Origin: a virus
Virus record (IMG/VR): IMGVR_UViG_3300050821_007428
Coordinates: 1 to 51,270 of that record
Reading direction: 5' to 3' (one strand)
DNA length: 51,270 nt
The translations under genes were made by a program, and so were the position numbers. Shown here piece by piece: positions 1 through 8,853 of this stretch (position 1 is the first letter of the stretch; each line of letters starts with the position of its first letter). The notes under the pieces were generated by a model. The model made no database searches, had not been told where the DNA came from, and saw only the letters and a list, made by a program, of their open reading frames with translations.

Positions 1-1068
1 CCTACCTTGGTAAGTGAGACCTTCGAGCATCGTACGTAACGCCCGGCCGAGTTGTTGCGCGAACAATTGAAAGGACGCCGTCCGCCGAGCCATTGAAACG
101 ATCTCAATGGCCGGCACGTCAGTGCCCTCACCCAAACAATCGACGCTAACGAGCTGCAGCAGAAAACGCTGCCTAAATTTTCCCATGAGTTGCCCGCGTA
201 CATTAATGGGAGTCTTCGCCGTAATGATTTCCGCAGGCACCCCGCGCGAGTTATATTCTGCCGCGATCTTCTTTGCTTCTTCGATGTCGACCGCAAAAGT
301 GACTCCTAACTTTCCTGGGGCGCGTTTGAGATATTCGGTTACAACATTCCCCACTAACTGCTTGGATTTGTGGGTAGCTGCTCGAAGTTGAGGTTGTATC
401 CAATCTCCGGTTACCGGGCTGATTTCAACTTCGCTGAAATCAAGATCCGATTCAGGACAGTAGATATCATAGTCAGTGAGAAAGCCACGATTAATGAGAT
501 CCCGACAATGAGGGCCAATAATGAAGCGATCAACAAGACCATTACCAGTACGACCCAAACCGCACCCGTCGCCACGTAAACCGTGAGCCGTAGGAAAGAA
601 ACCGCGAGCATTCGCGAACAGACCCATAGCTCTGCCCCATTTGTTGAGTCGTTGGACGTGGTGTCCTTCGTCCTGTACGACCAAACCAACTTGAGACAGC
701 CATCTATCCTTCGTATCGTGATTCTTGAGAGAATCCACCCCAGCAACACGCACGTCTGAATTATAACGATATCGACTATAACCGTGTGTTTCAAGATGGA
801 GCCTTATGATTTGTTGTTGAACGGCTTTAGGCGCAATGATCCCGTGGTAGATGTTATCCCGATTGAGTGCCAACGACATCTGCGAAACTAACTCTTGTCG
901 ATGGGCTATCGCGCACGTGGGGACATTCATCCGTTGAATGACCGAGCTAGTTAATACAGTCTTACCACCCCCCGTAGCCATGATCGGCATGAGATTGAAG
1001 ACGTTAGGTTCAGCCCACGCCTCGAATGCGCGGTTTTCCATGTCCGCCTGAAAATCGAAGAGAGTCAC
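1..1068 (-). CDS. DEAD/DEAH-type superfamily 2 helicase, N-terminal part (cut by window edge)
   Basis: This is the first 356 codons of an ATP-dependent nucleic-acid helicase expected to act in phage replication or recombination. From the GTG at 1068, residues 30-37 read MATGGGKT (Walker A), about residues 133-137 read DEGHH (motif II, a DEAD-box variant), and near the fragment's end AQQLGRALR is the motif VI arginine finger. The GTG overlaps the upstream stop (GTGA), which favours it over the in-frame ATG at 1041. The frame stays open to base 1 and continues exactly in frame at base 51270 into the C-terminal part. If the ends are joined the protein has 584 residues. The family call rests on motifs; the substrate is inferred. 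Confidence 0.9.
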   Translation of the reverse strand, partial: MTLFDFQADMENRAFEAWAEPNVFNLMPIMATGGGKTVLTSSVIQRMNVPTCAIAHRQELVSQMSLALNRDNIYHGIIAPKAVQQQIIRLHLETHGYSRYRYNSDVRVAGVDSLKNHDTKDRWLSQVGLVVQDEGHHVQRLNKWGRAMGLFANARGFFPTAHGLRGDGCGLGRTGNGLVDRFIIGPHCRDLINRGFLTDYDIYCPESDLDFSEVEISPVTGDWIQPQLRAATHKSKQLVGNVVTEYLKRAPGKLGVTFAVDIEEAKKIAAEYNSRGVPAEIITAKTPINVRGQLMGKFRQRFLLQLVSVDCLGEGTDVPAIEIVSMARRTASFQLFAQQLGRALRTMLEGLTYQGR

Positions 1069-1856
1069 GGTTGTTCCGATGGGAATGTGGCGGCACCCAT
1101 CTTCACATCGACAGGCAGAACGTACTTGTCCGCCTCGGCAATCAGCCCGTCGAGTGTGGATTGCGTGAGTTGCACGGGCGTCTCGTGAGCGGGTCCGATG
1201 ATGTTTCTGGCCTCTTGCAGCACGCCGGCGACAGTCCCAATGCCCATCTCCGTATAGCGATCCAGCAAACGTAGTAGGCGCTGAATCTTGTCCTGATCAC
1301 GCAACGGGTCGGAGACGGGCGCGCTGACTTTCAGCAACGGGCCGTGATGTTTGCAATGCTCCGGCGCCTCGTAGTGACAAGTACACTTCTCATTTGAGGT
1401 GAGCGAGTCTGGTTGGGATGTAGTCATGGCGTGTTTTCCGTGAGCGGCTCGCTGACCGGCATCCCGGCAACGGGTGCATACAACGATCTCGGGCAACTCC
1501 GCGTGCTGAATGCCGGGAGGCCAGTCCTTGGGAGGTTGGCCGCAGACGAGACACGAGGGTCGCGACAACGCGCCTAGCGCGTGTTTTTGGAAGAAGGCCC
1601 GAAGCTTGGTCAACTCATCGCTCTCAGTAGTCATCTTCGAACCCCTGAGTTGGGATTTTTCTGAGTTGGACCTCTTCAATTCGAGAGCAGCGGCAACAAT
1701 CATGCAGCCTTCGCACTGCTCATCATAGTTACAGACATAATCAAAATGAGGATATGCGCGGATTTGTGGACAGGGTAAATGACGTCCCTTTGCACGTTCG
1801 ATCCACGCTTCGAATTGTTGTAAGATTGAAGTCATTGTTTCTATCTCGGGAATCAT
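1065..1856 (-). CDS. Unknown protein with three Cys/His-rich modules
   Basis: This encodes about 263 residues and I do not recognise the family. The ATG at 1856 follows the upstream stop by one base (TAACATG); an in-frame ATG at 1835 is an alternative. Three Cys/His clusters look like separate metal-binding modules: CNYDEQCEGC near residue 45, CLVCG with CTRC further on, and KCTCHYEAPEHCKHH in the middle. An internal ATG before the second module, at the peptide MTTESDELTK, has an AGGGG ribosome-binding site about eight bases upstream, so shorter products are possible. The gene overlaps the helicase start by four bases, which suggests translational coupling and a role in the replication block. 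Confidence 0.6.
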   Translation of the reverse strand: MIPEIETMTSILQQFEAWIERAKGRHLPCPQIRAYPHFDYVCNYDEQCEGCMIVAAALELKRSNSEKSQLRGSKMTTESDELTKLRAFFQKHALGALSRPSCLVCGQPPKDWPPGIQHAELPEIVVCTRCRDAGQRAAHGKHAMTTSQPDSLTSNEKCTCHYEAPEHCKHHGPLLKVSAPVSDPLRDQDKIQRLLRLLDRYTEMGIGTVAGVLQEARNIIGPAHETPVQLTQSTLDGLIAEADKYVLPVDVKMGAATFPSEQP

Positions 1857-1857
1857 G

Positions 1858-2625
1858 TTAGCGGCAGAGTCTGTCCATTTCGTCGAGTAATTCGACAATT
1901 TCAGTTATTTTGGCTTTGACGACTTTGCGTTCGTCTGGAGTTAGATATTTGAAATTAGAAAAATCTATCGCGCGGATATTACTAAGCGCACCGACTAAAC
2001 CGCGCGCACCCCCACAATTCATTATATTTCGTAGATACTCTCCATATCGGGTCCGTTCAATTCCGAAACTGCTGTTAGTATGTTTCTCAGGTTGGACTGC
2101 AGGTACGTTTCGTGCCGCCACCTTTACGCTTTTGGTATTCTGTGCTGCTTTATACGCAAAATTTAACGGGGTATTTGCGAATCGCACCATTGAATTAGCT
2201 TCAACCTTTTCAAGCCCGAGATTAGTGCAGATCCTACTGCGTTCGGATTCTTTAAAACCCCCTGAAAATCCTTTGCCTTTTCCTTTACCTTCCCCTTGTT
2301 TGCATGTACGTGCTTTAGGTTCAGCCGCACTACTATATTGGTTCAACAACTCACCGCCCTTACGCCAAGCGTCAGCCATCATTTCGTTGGCGCTGCGAAT
2401 CATCGCGGGACCAACTTCCTTCATCGTTCGAACAGCGGCGGCAAGCCCCTCAGCTTGAGACTTGTATCTCAGCAATTCCGGTAGATCCGTGCATTCGGCG
2501 ATTGCCCGACGTGCGGCTTCAATCTTAACGGGTAAGGTGGCATCGTTAATAAGTTGGTTCGTAATCTCGCCCGGCATAGGCTTAAGAGTACGGGATTTGA
2601 CAATGGCACGGTGCATTACTTCCAT
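1858..2625 (-). CDS. Unknown early protein, 255 aa, probable first gene of the leftward replication operon
   Basis: I cannot assign a function. The first half (about residues 30-100) is predicted helical and charged. A low-complexity Gly/Lys stretch (EGKGKGKGFSGG) precedes a SERSRICTNLGLEKVEANSMV segment that could be DNA-binding, but I see no named motif. The ATG at 2625 has no clear ribosome-binding site and lies a few bases after a weak -10-like TATCGC (2633-2638) on the minus strand, so a leaderless message is possible; an ATG at 2616 is an alternative. The gene diverges from the proline-rich gene at 2725 across the dyad at 2644-2659 and heads the block leading into the helicase. Confidence 0.7.
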   Translation of the reverse strand: MEVMHRAIVKSRTLKPMPGEITNQLINDATLPVKIEAARRAIAECTDLPELLRYKSQAEGLAAAVRTMKEVGPAMIRSANEMMADAWRKGGELLNQYSSAAEPKARTCKQGEGKGKGKGFSGGFKESERSRICTNLGLEKVEANSMVRFANTPLNFAYKAAQNTKSVKVAARNVPAVQPEKHTNSSFGIERTRYGEYLRNIMNCGGARGLVGALSNIRAIDFSNFKYLTPDERKVVKAKITEIVELLDEMDRLCR

Positions 2626-2643
2626 GGGTGCGATATCCGCTAG

Positions 2644-2673
2644 TTGACGGGACGGTCAGTCTCACCCTAAGAT
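2644..2673 (+). promoter_or_regulatory. Divergent promoter/operator of the two replication blocks (site E)
   Basis: TTGACG (2644-2649) is followed 18 bases later by TAAGAT (2668-2673), a good sigma70-type pair pointing to the gene at 2725. TTGACG and GGTCAG (2654-2659) form a dyad with a four-base centre, the same architecture seen at 8944, 38261, 40651, 40858, 45642 and 49515. On the other strand CTGACC could serve as -35 for the gene at 2625, with a weak TATCGC 18 bases on. The rest of the gap 2626-2724 shows nothing else. Confidence 0.6.
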
Positions 2674-2724
2674 CCCTCCTCCGTCAATACCCCTGATACT
2701 TCGTGATACAACCGGAGACAATAC

Positions 2725-3837
2725 GTGTTCATTAAATTTGAGCTTGACAGCGAAGATCCAAAGAAAAACCCCGATCAGCTTCGCGCTGCCGCCGCCTTTC
2801 TCTTACATCTCGTCGGCGACCAATCTGCGATTGACGTTCAGGTCGCCACAGGCGATACCCCTAAACCGTACGTATCTCAGGCGCTGAAAACGGCATATGC
2901 GGAACCGTCACCTCCGCCGACCTCCGTTAATAGCGACCAAGGCGACGGTCAAGAAACCGGATATCCCCGGAGTGCTGACGTAATAAATTTTTCGGTGCCG
3001 CCCCCGCCACCTCCGATCACGACTGCGGGTTCTGCGGCGCCGAGCTTCCCGCCTCCGCCATCTGTTGCAACATTTGTGGCGGATGTAAACATTGCTGCAT
3101 CTGCGACGAATCCGAATCTCCCGCCTCCAACGTACGGGTACCAACAACCTGTACCCCCGCCACCCCCTGCGGTGCATGCTACGACTGCCGCTGCGGCGGG
3201 TGCGGTCGGCTCCTCTACCGTAACGTCAGCCGTATCCGCCGTTGCGAATACTGCTAGTACAGTAGAGGTGGATTCAGCCGGTATGCCATGGGATGAACGC
3301 ATCCACCAGAAAGACCGCAACAAGAAACAAGACGGCACATGGAAACTTCGTAAGCAACGCGGGGCAACCCCTGAGCAAGTCACAGCCTTTCAGCAGCTGG
3401 TACAACAGGTCACCAAAGAACATTCAGCTCGTACAAACGGAGTAGTTCCGCTGACTCCCGCTGAACGTGTGGCCGCTCTCAATTCAGGACAGTATCCCGT
3501 CGCTGCGACGGTGTCTCTTCCCGGCACTATGCCTGTGCCCCCGCCACCACCGAACGTTTCCCCCGCTCCAGCAGTGCCTGTCCCACCACCCATCTCTGGC
3601 GCACCTATGCCCCCTCCGCCAATCCCCGCCGCTGGGGTGGTATCTGGGCAGATGACCTTTCGACAACTCATGGATAAGATTATCGCGGCAACTCAAGCCC
3701 ACACAATCACTCCGCAGCAAGTAGCCAAATGCTGCACGGATAACGGGGCACCAAGTTTGCAACAGTTGAGTTTCATGCCCCATCTAGTTGAAGCGGTCAA
3801 CGTCAGCCTGGATATGGTGTTAGCCGGTCTCAGCTAA
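2725..3837 (+). CDS. Proline-rich phage protein of unknown function
   Basis: This encodes 370 residues starting from GTG at 2725, with GGAG eight bases upstream. Three conserved-looking blocks are separated by long Pro/Ala linkers rich in PPPPPP runs. The blocks are an N-terminal alpha/beta segment (1-60), a central segment around residue 190 with GMPWDERIH followed by KDRNKKQDGTWKLRK, and a helical C-terminal domain (about 310-370). The central LPWD.RIH...DG.W signature recurs in many phage replication regions, but I know of no established function. It is the first gene of the rightward operon ahead of a nuclease-like protein and an ssDNA-binding-like protein, so a role in replication or recombination is inferred. 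Confidence 0.8.
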   Translation: MFIKFELDSEDPKKNPDQLRAAAAFLLHLVGDQSAIDVQVATGDTPKPYVSQALKTAYAEPSPPPTSVNSDQGDGQETGYPRSADVINFSVPPPPPPITTAGSAAPSFPPPPSVATFVADVNIAASATNPNLPPPTYGYQQPVPPPPPAVHATTAAAAGAVGSSTVTSAVSAVANTASTVEVDSAGMPWDERIHQKDRNKKQDGTWKLRKQRGATPEQVTAFQQLVQQVTKEHSARTNGVVPLTPAERVAALNSGQYPVAATVSLPGTMPVPPPPPNVSPAPAVPVPPPISGAPMPPPPIPAAGVVSGQMTFRQLMDKIIAATQAHTITPQQVAKCCTDNGAPSLQQLSFMPHLVEAVNVSLDMVLAGLS

Positions 3838-3875
3838 TACCAGATACCTATTTTACAAATTTACCGAGGTTGAAC

Positions 3876-5018
3876 ATGTCATCTCCCGCACGAGTGAGAC
3901 CGAGTAAACTGGATCTAACAGTTGCTTGCCCGGGTAGTCTGCAACTTCAAGAGCAGGTACCCCCTGTCCCGCCGACCTTCGAACAGGCAGAAGGTACGGG
4001 AGGGCATCTCGTAGCGCTCAAATACGCAACCGGTGCTCATGCGGATTGGGCACTCGGACGTAAATTCGAGATTGAAGGTCATCAACTCGAAGTCGACGAT
4101 GATATGATCGATGGCGCCATTTTATATGCCGGCGAAGCTCAAGCAAACGGTCGATTTGAAGATCCGGTGAAAATCCCTGATGTTCATCCCACAGAATGCT
4201 GGGGCACGCCGGACTACTGGCGATGTTTGATAGAGCTGTACATTCGATTACTAACGGTAATTGATTACAAATACGGCCATCGATATGTAGAGGTCTGGCG
4301 ATGCTTTCAGCTGATTGCATACGCGGCTGGAGTTATACGCTTCCTCAATCTACCGGCGGATTTCCCCGTTAAACTCGTAATCGTACAACCTCGGTCGTAT
4401 AGTGGAGATGGCCCCATCCGCGAGTGGACGACGACGGCTGGAGAGATCATCCGGATTTGCCATGAAGAAATCCATCCTAAGGTTGAACTGGCGTTGGGGC
4501 CTAATCCTCCGACTATTTCAGGACGCCATTGCCCGGATTGTAGCGCACGAAACGCTTGCCGTACTTACCAACAAACCACGGAATCTCTGGTCGATTTCTC
4601 AGGTACAGCGGAAATCCGCGATCTCACCGCAGAAACAATCGGCCAAGAATTGAGGCTGTTGAAAGAAGCGATCAAACGCCTCGAAGGTAGATATACTGGT
4701 CTCTACGAGCAGGCTTCCAATATGGCTCGTTCAGGAGTTAGAATTCATCATTGGACGATGGAACATGGTACGGGTAGGTTGAAATGGAAAAATGATACCA
4801 CTCCAGTTAATTTGATCACCATGGCCGATCTCTTAGGAATCAATATCCGCAAACCAACTGCGGTGTTGACTCCAACACAAGTGATCGCGGCAGGTATTGA
4901 CAAGGAAGTTGTAGAACCGCACTATGCCGAACGGCTTCGAGGCGCCGCGCGTCTCGTACAAGACGATACAACCAAACTTCGCAAGATCTTCGCTTACAAA
5001 GAGGTAAATGATGAGTAA
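3876..5018 (+). CDS. DUF2800 protein, Cas4/RecB-like nuclease family
   Basis: This encodes 380 residues. The family is related to PD-(D/E)XK exonucleases and probably processes DNA ends for recombination. GTPDYW (D113) followed by VIDYKYG (D130, K132) gives the D...DxK core. RHCPDCSARNACRTY near residue 225 supplies cysteines of the kind that hold an Fe-S cluster in Cas4/AddB-like enzymes. The ATG at 3876 has GAGG about seven bases upstream and is preferred to an in-frame TTG at 3870. It overlaps the next gene by eight bases. The family assignment is from memory of the N-terminal PSKLDLTVACPGS pattern and the catalytic spacing. Confidence 0.85.
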   Translation: MSSPARVRPSKLDLTVACPGSLQLQEQVPPVPPTFEQAEGTGGHLVALKYATGAHADWALGRKFEIEGHQLEVDDDMIDGAILYAGEAQANGRFEDPVKIPDVHPTECWGTPDYWRCLIELYIRLLTVIDYKYGHRYVEVWRCFQLIAYAAGVIRFLNLPADFPVKLVIVQPRSYSGDGPIREWTTTAGEIIRICHEEIHPKVELALGPNPPTISGRHCPDCSARNACRTYQQTTESLVDFSGTAEIRDLTAETIGQELRLLKEAIKRLEGRYTGLYEQASNMARSGVRIHHWTMEHGTGRLKWKNDTTPVNLITMADLLGINIRKPTAVLTPTQVIAAGIDKEVVEPHYAERLRGAARLVQDDTTKLRKIFAYKEVNDE

Positions 5019-5964
5019 TTTTCAGGCAACGAAATTTCGCACGCCAGTAGGGCGTATGGTATGGGGGAGTCTTTACGATCCTCGTACGGAGGACTTCGAT
5101 GGAAACCCACTCGTGACCAAGAGTGGACCAGACAAGGGCAAACCAACTGTATCCTATGAATTCGGGCTTGCAATTCCGAAATTGCCCAATGAGACTCACT
5201 GGGGCTTTAGCTCTTTCGGAGCGATCATTTGGGCGCAAGGTCATCGCGATCATCCCGAATCGGCTAAGCGGGAGGATTTTTCATGGAAGGTGGTCGACGG
5301 CGATTCGAAAAAGCCGGGGAAACCGTTTCGCGGTAAGCCCGGACGTGCACCATGTGACAAAGAAGGTTTTCCGGGTCATTGGGTATTCACCTTCCGGGGA
5401 TCGAATCCTCCGAAGGTTTGCAACGCCAACGGTTCGGCATATCTTCTCGAGAAAGATACGGTTATGCCCGGAGACTGCATTCAGGTAGCTGGATCGGTTG
5501 TAGGCAATGAAGGCGCTTCCCCTGGTGTCTATCTCAACTTTGATGCCGTATCATTCCAAGGCCCCCATGTGGACGGTCGGCTTTCTATCGGTGGGATTGA
5601 CATCGGTGCCGCAGGATTCGGAACGGACCCGAAACCAACATTTGTGGCCAATATGCCTACGGGGCAGATGGCCCCTCCACCTCCTGCGGCGGGAAATGCC
5701 CTCCCTGCGTTTGGGTCCGTGCCTCCCCCGTTGAACAATCCGCCCCCGCCGCCTATTCAGTCGGCGCCACAGATGGTCCCTCAGGTTCCTGTAACGCCTT
5801 CTCCGGGGTTCATTCAGCCCCCGCCACCTCCGGCTGCCGTCGGTCTACCTCCGCCAGCAACAGGCCCGGTCATGACCGCTAAAGCCAACGGACTGTCGTA
5901 CGCCGCGTTTATCGCCAACGGGTGGAAGGATGACGCATTGAAAGCAAACGGATATATTGCCTGA
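5011..5964 (+). CDS. DUF2815-like ssDNA-binding protein
   Basis: This encodes 317 residues. The N-terminal 190 residues resemble the DUF2815 family, OB-fold-like proteins found beside DUF2800 proteins and phage polymerases and thought to bind single-stranded DNA. A Pro-rich linker (about 215-290) leads to a small C-terminal motif, YAAFIANGWKDDALKANGYI, seen at the ends of various phage proteins and possibly a partner-binding tail. GAGG at 5001-5004 is best spaced for ATG 5011; the ATG at 5008 is very close to it. A strong hairpin separates it from the polymerase. Confidence 0.75.
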   Translation: MSNFQATKFRTPVGRMVWGSLYDPRTEDFDGNPLVTKSGPDKGKPTVSYEFGLAIPKLPNETHWGFSSFGAIIWAQGHRDHPESAKREDFSWKVVDGDSKKPGKPFRGKPGRAPCDKEGFPGHWVFTFRGSNPPKVCNANGSAYLLEKDTVMPGDCIQVAGSVVGNEGASPGVYLNFDAVSFQGPHVDGRLSIGGIDIGAAGFGTDPKPTFVANMPTGQMAPPPPAAGNALPAFGSVPPPLNNPPPPPIQSAPQMVPQVPVTPSPGFIQPPPPPAAVGLPPPATGPVMTAKANGLSYAAFIANGWKDDALKANGYIA

Positions 5965-5969
5965 ACCTA

Positions 5970-6046
5970 CCCCCACGCGCCGAGCCATAGAAGCCAGTAA
6001 CTGACTCGCATGCGAGGGGTCTGGAAATCAGGCCGGCGCGTGGGGG
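5970..6046 (+). promoter_or_regulatory. Long hairpin covering the polymerase ribosome-binding site
   Basis: The arms CCCCCACGCGCCG (5970-5982) and CGGCGCGTGGGGG (6034-6046) pair perfectly over 13 bp. GCC (5984-5986) with GGC (6031-6033) extends the stem after a bulged A. The 44-base interior holds the 12-base palindrome CTCGCATGCGAG (6005-6016). The GGGGG at 6042-6046, the only plausible Shine-Dalgarno for the polymerase ATG at 6051, lies inside the right arm and would be sequestered in RNA. A translational operator is the favoured reading; an origin or attenuator is possible. Confidence 0.75.
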
Positions 6047-6050
6047 ATGG

Positions 6051-8432
6051 ATGACTACCAAAATCGCTCTTGTTGGTCAGCAATTTCCGGTAGGCATCGG
6101 ATATAGTACGATCCTACCGGAAATCGACTTTGAAACATTTTCCGAAGCAGGGTACCGATGGATTGAAACCCCGGGTAAGTGGAAAAAAGCACCCAAGAAA
6201 AAAACCCTGGACATGGTTCTCGACCCATCCGGCCAGTGGATATGGGTACCTCCAAAGTTAGAATTAGACAAGATCCCCCACGGCGGCGCTAAAAGCGGTA
6301 TCTATGCCGTTGGCACGTATAACTACGTGTTACATCCAACTTTCGAAGTCTTATCTCTAGCCTACAACCTAAAGAATGGCATAGGCGCTAGCCTTTGGCG
6401 CCTGGGAGATCCTGCGCCGTTTGATCTGTTCGAATGGATCGAACGATTTTCTAACGACTGGTCTGGTAATTCATGCGACGGTCTCATCGAATCATGGAAT
6501 AATTTCTTTGAAGTTTGTGTTTGGAATTTGTACTGCGTTCCTAAACTCGGTTGGCCCCCACTGCATCTCAATCAAATGCGCGATGCCATGGCGAAGGCAG
6601 CAATCTCCGGTTACCCACGGGCGCTCAAGAATGCCGGGCAGGTATTACGGCTAGTCCATCAAAAAGACCCGGCCGGTGAGAAACTGATCAACAAGCTAAC
6701 CGTACCTAAAAACCCGAGCAAAAAAGATCCGGGTACACGGTGGACTCGCGAAACTGCGCCGGATGATTTTCTACGTTTCGATGCCTACAACGTACAGGAT
6801 ATCCTAGCCGAGTCTGAGGCAAGCTCGAAGATTCGAGATCTATCCCCGCGTGAGCTTGAGATCTGGCAAACCTGTCAGCGTATCAATCACCGAGGTATGT
6901 ACATTGACCTCGTAGCGGTTGACAACTGCATTGCGATCATAGAGCAGGCTCAAATCAAATACTGGGCTGAGCTGAGGGAGATAACCAACGGGGCAGTTAA
7001 AAAACATGATGAAGTAGCTAAAACCGTTGAATGGCTGCGCATCCAAGGGGTCTATCTCGATTCATTGGATGAGGATATAGTATTCGAGGAACTAACCCGC
7101 AATCATCCCCATAACGTCAAGCGCGTATTACAAATCCGACAGACACTCAGTTTCGGTAGTGTCAAGAAACTCTATGGAATGCGTAACCAAACATGCCCCG
7201 ACGGACGTCTGCGGGATATGTTTGCTTTTGCTTCAAATCATACACATCACTGGGCCGGTCAAGGCCCGCAGGTAATGAATCTGTTCAAAGGAAAATTCAA
7301 CAAACCTGAGCAGGTTGAATTCGCCCTCGCGGCTATCGCCAGTCGCAATCTCGAATACGTTGAAAGTATCTTCTCCAAAGGCCCCCCGTGGGATAACGAA
7401 GATAACGTCCCGATGGAAGCGCTCGATGTCATCGCCAATTGTTTGAGGTCGATGATTGTAGCCGCTCCGGGTCATCGTTTGATTACCGCTGACTACAACG
7501 CTATCCAAGCGGTTATAACAGCGGCTTTAGCCGGTGAGAAATGGCAACTCGACGTCTTCCACACGCATGGGAAGATCTATGAAACTACTGCATCGGAACT
7601 GACTGGTAAACCACTACAATTCTATCTCGATTACAAAAAAGCCAACGGCAAACATCATCCGGATCGACAGTTATATGGCAAGATTCCCACATTGGCGAAC
7701 GGGTTTGGAGCTTATATAGGCGGCTGGAGGCGATTCGATGACGAAGGAATTCTAGGTACGGATGAAGAAGTTAAAGCATTGATATTCCGGACGTGGGCTA
7801 AAAATCCTAACATCTGCGAGCTGTGGGGAGGTCAGGTTCGTAACAAGTTTGGTAAAGATCGTCAAGGCCGGAGGGCTAACGAATATCAGGAATACTACGG
7901 CCTGGAAGGCGCCGCCGTCAAAGCGGTGATGGAACCCGGTACATGTTATTCCTACCGTGGGATTTCCTACCAAGTCTATGAAGACATTCTCTATTGTCAG
8001 CCTCCTGGCGGCGGCTCTCCCCTGATGTATCATGAGCCCAAGTTAGAACCGTCTACTCGACATTACGCACGCCCGTGGGAGCAGGAACTAACATACATGG
8101 GTTGGAATACCCAACAAGCCAAGAAAGGTGGAGTAGGTTGGTGTCGAATGGATTTATACGGTGGAGTCGCAACTCAAAACATAGTTGCAAAGGTTCATCG
8201 CGAATTCCAGGCGGATACCCTCGTAGCTCTCGACAAGACCGGAGTTTATCTCCCAGTACACCACGCTCATGATGAAAATGTGACCGAAGTCGCAGACGGT
8301 CAGGGTTCCGTAGCAGAGTATCTCTCTATCGTAAATCGTGGTAAGCCATGGGCGGTAGATGACTGGGGCCGCCCATGGCCTATCAAAGCGCCTTCAGCCG
8401 ATGAAACCCAACGTTATGGTAAATGGGAGTAA
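6051..8432 (+). CDS. Family A DNA polymerase with 3'-5' exonuclease domain
   Basis: This is the phage replicative polymerase, 793 residues. The N-terminal exonuclease shows PEIDFETFS (D26, E28), an Exo II-like SWNNFFE, and YNVQD as Exo III. The palm shows motif A as TADYNAIQ (D481), motif B around DRQLYGKIPTLANGFG (R539, K544), and motif C as AHDENV (H740, D741). The usual motif A glutamate (D-Y/F-S-x-I-E) is Q here, and motif B has one extra residue between R and K compared with the common Rx3K spacing. It is downstream of the DUF2800/DUF2815 pair in the same operon, and its start is probably controlled by the upstream hairpin. I see no internal stop or frameshift. Confidence 0.95.
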   Translation: MTTKIALVGQQFPVGIGYSTILPEIDFETFSEAGYRWIETPGKWKKAPKKKTLDMVLDPSGQWIWVPPKLELDKIPHGGAKSGIYAVGTYNYVLHPTFEVLSLAYNLKNGIGASLWRLGDPAPFDLFEWIERFSNDWSGNSCDGLIESWNNFFEVCVWNLYCVPKLGWPPLHLNQMRDAMAKAAISGYPRALKNAGQVLRLVHQKDPAGEKLINKLTVPKNPSKKDPGTRWTRETAPDDFLRFDAYNVQDILAESEASSKIRDLSPRELEIWQTCQRINHRGMYIDLVAVDNCIAIIEQAQIKYWAELREITNGAVKKHDEVAKTVEWLRIQGVYLDSLDEDIVFEELTRNHPHNVKRVLQIRQTLSFGSVKKLYGMRNQTCPDGRLRDMFAFASNHTHHWAGQGPQVMNLFKGKFNKPEQVEFALAAIASRNLEYVESIFSKGPPWDNEDNVPMEALDVIANCLRSMIVAAPGHRLITADYNAIQAVITAALAGEKWQLDVFHTHGKIYETTASELTGKPLQFYLDYKKANGKHHPDRQLYGKIPTLANGFGAYIGGWRRFDDEGILGTDEEVKALIFRTWAKNPNICELWGGQVRNKFGKDRQGRRANEYQEYYGLEGAAVKAVMEPGTCYSYRGISYQVYEDILYCQPPGGGSPLMYHEPKLEPSTRHYARPWEQELTYMGWNTQQAKKGGVGWCRMDLYGGVATQNIVAKVHREFQADTLVALDKTGVYLPVHHAHDENVTEVADGQGSVAEYLSIVNRGKPWAVDDWGRPWPIKAPSADETQRYGKWE

Positions 8433-8434
8433 AA

Positions 8435-8680
8435 ATGAACGCATATAATCTCCCGCTGAATTGGACTCTAAGTGCGCACGAGGATGAGTCACAATCCTGG
8501 CTCGTACTTACCGGTCCTAGCGGTAAGTGTGCTTTTTCGGTCGAGCGGGGCAGCGTGCGTGCTCAGGTGCTACAAGACTTTATAGCTGCGAGCGTAATCC
8601 GGAAGGTATATAAACCGACGGAACAACTCGTCTGCCGTAAATGTGGATCTTCCGAGGTGATGCCGTGGCCGACAAAATAG
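8435..8680 (+). CDS. Small unknown protein with C-terminal CxxC
   Basis: This encodes 81 residues. The ATG at 8435 has GGGAG six bases upstream and begins just after the polymerase stop; an ATG at 8423 inside the polymerase gene is less likely. The sequence is soluble and alpha/beta-like, with a single CRKCG near the end that could bind metal as half a zinc site, perhaps as a dimer. I do not recognise a family. Its place behind the polymerase suggests an accessory replication role. Confidence 0.65.
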   Translation: MNAYNLPLNWTLSAHEDESQSWLVLTGPSGKCAFSVERGSVRAQVLQDFIAASVIRKVYKPTEQLVCRKCGSSEVMPWPTK

Positions 8681-8853
8681 TTCGTCTATTTTGTAAGACC
8701 GTCTGCGATGACGGTTTAACATATGGCATTGTGAGCCCCGGCCCGAGCTGTACGGGTCCTTTCCGTTGCATAACCGAAGGTAGCTGCTTTTGGCGTCGTT
8801 GGCACAGCCTACCATCTGGTATAATGGCGGGGAACCGGTCGAAAGACCAGTAA
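8665..8853 (+). CDS. Possible small Cys-containing protein
   Basis: This encodes 62 residues from the GTG at 8665, which has a good GAGGTG six bases upstream and overlaps the previous gene. The peptide contains several Cys residues (LFCKTVCDDG, PSCTGPFRC) and then runs into a region with RNA-like secondary structure (8798-8883). The first two thirds look protein-like; the last third may not be. The stretch could instead be a transcribed non-coding leader. Confidence 0.4.
   Translation: MADKIVRLFCKTVCDDGLTYGIVSPGPSCTGPFRCITEGSCFWRRWHSLPSGIMAGNRSKDQ

Noticed and set aside
2949-3671. Minus-strand open frames in the proline-rich gene
   Set aside because: They are Gly-rich complements of Pro codons and have no start signals.
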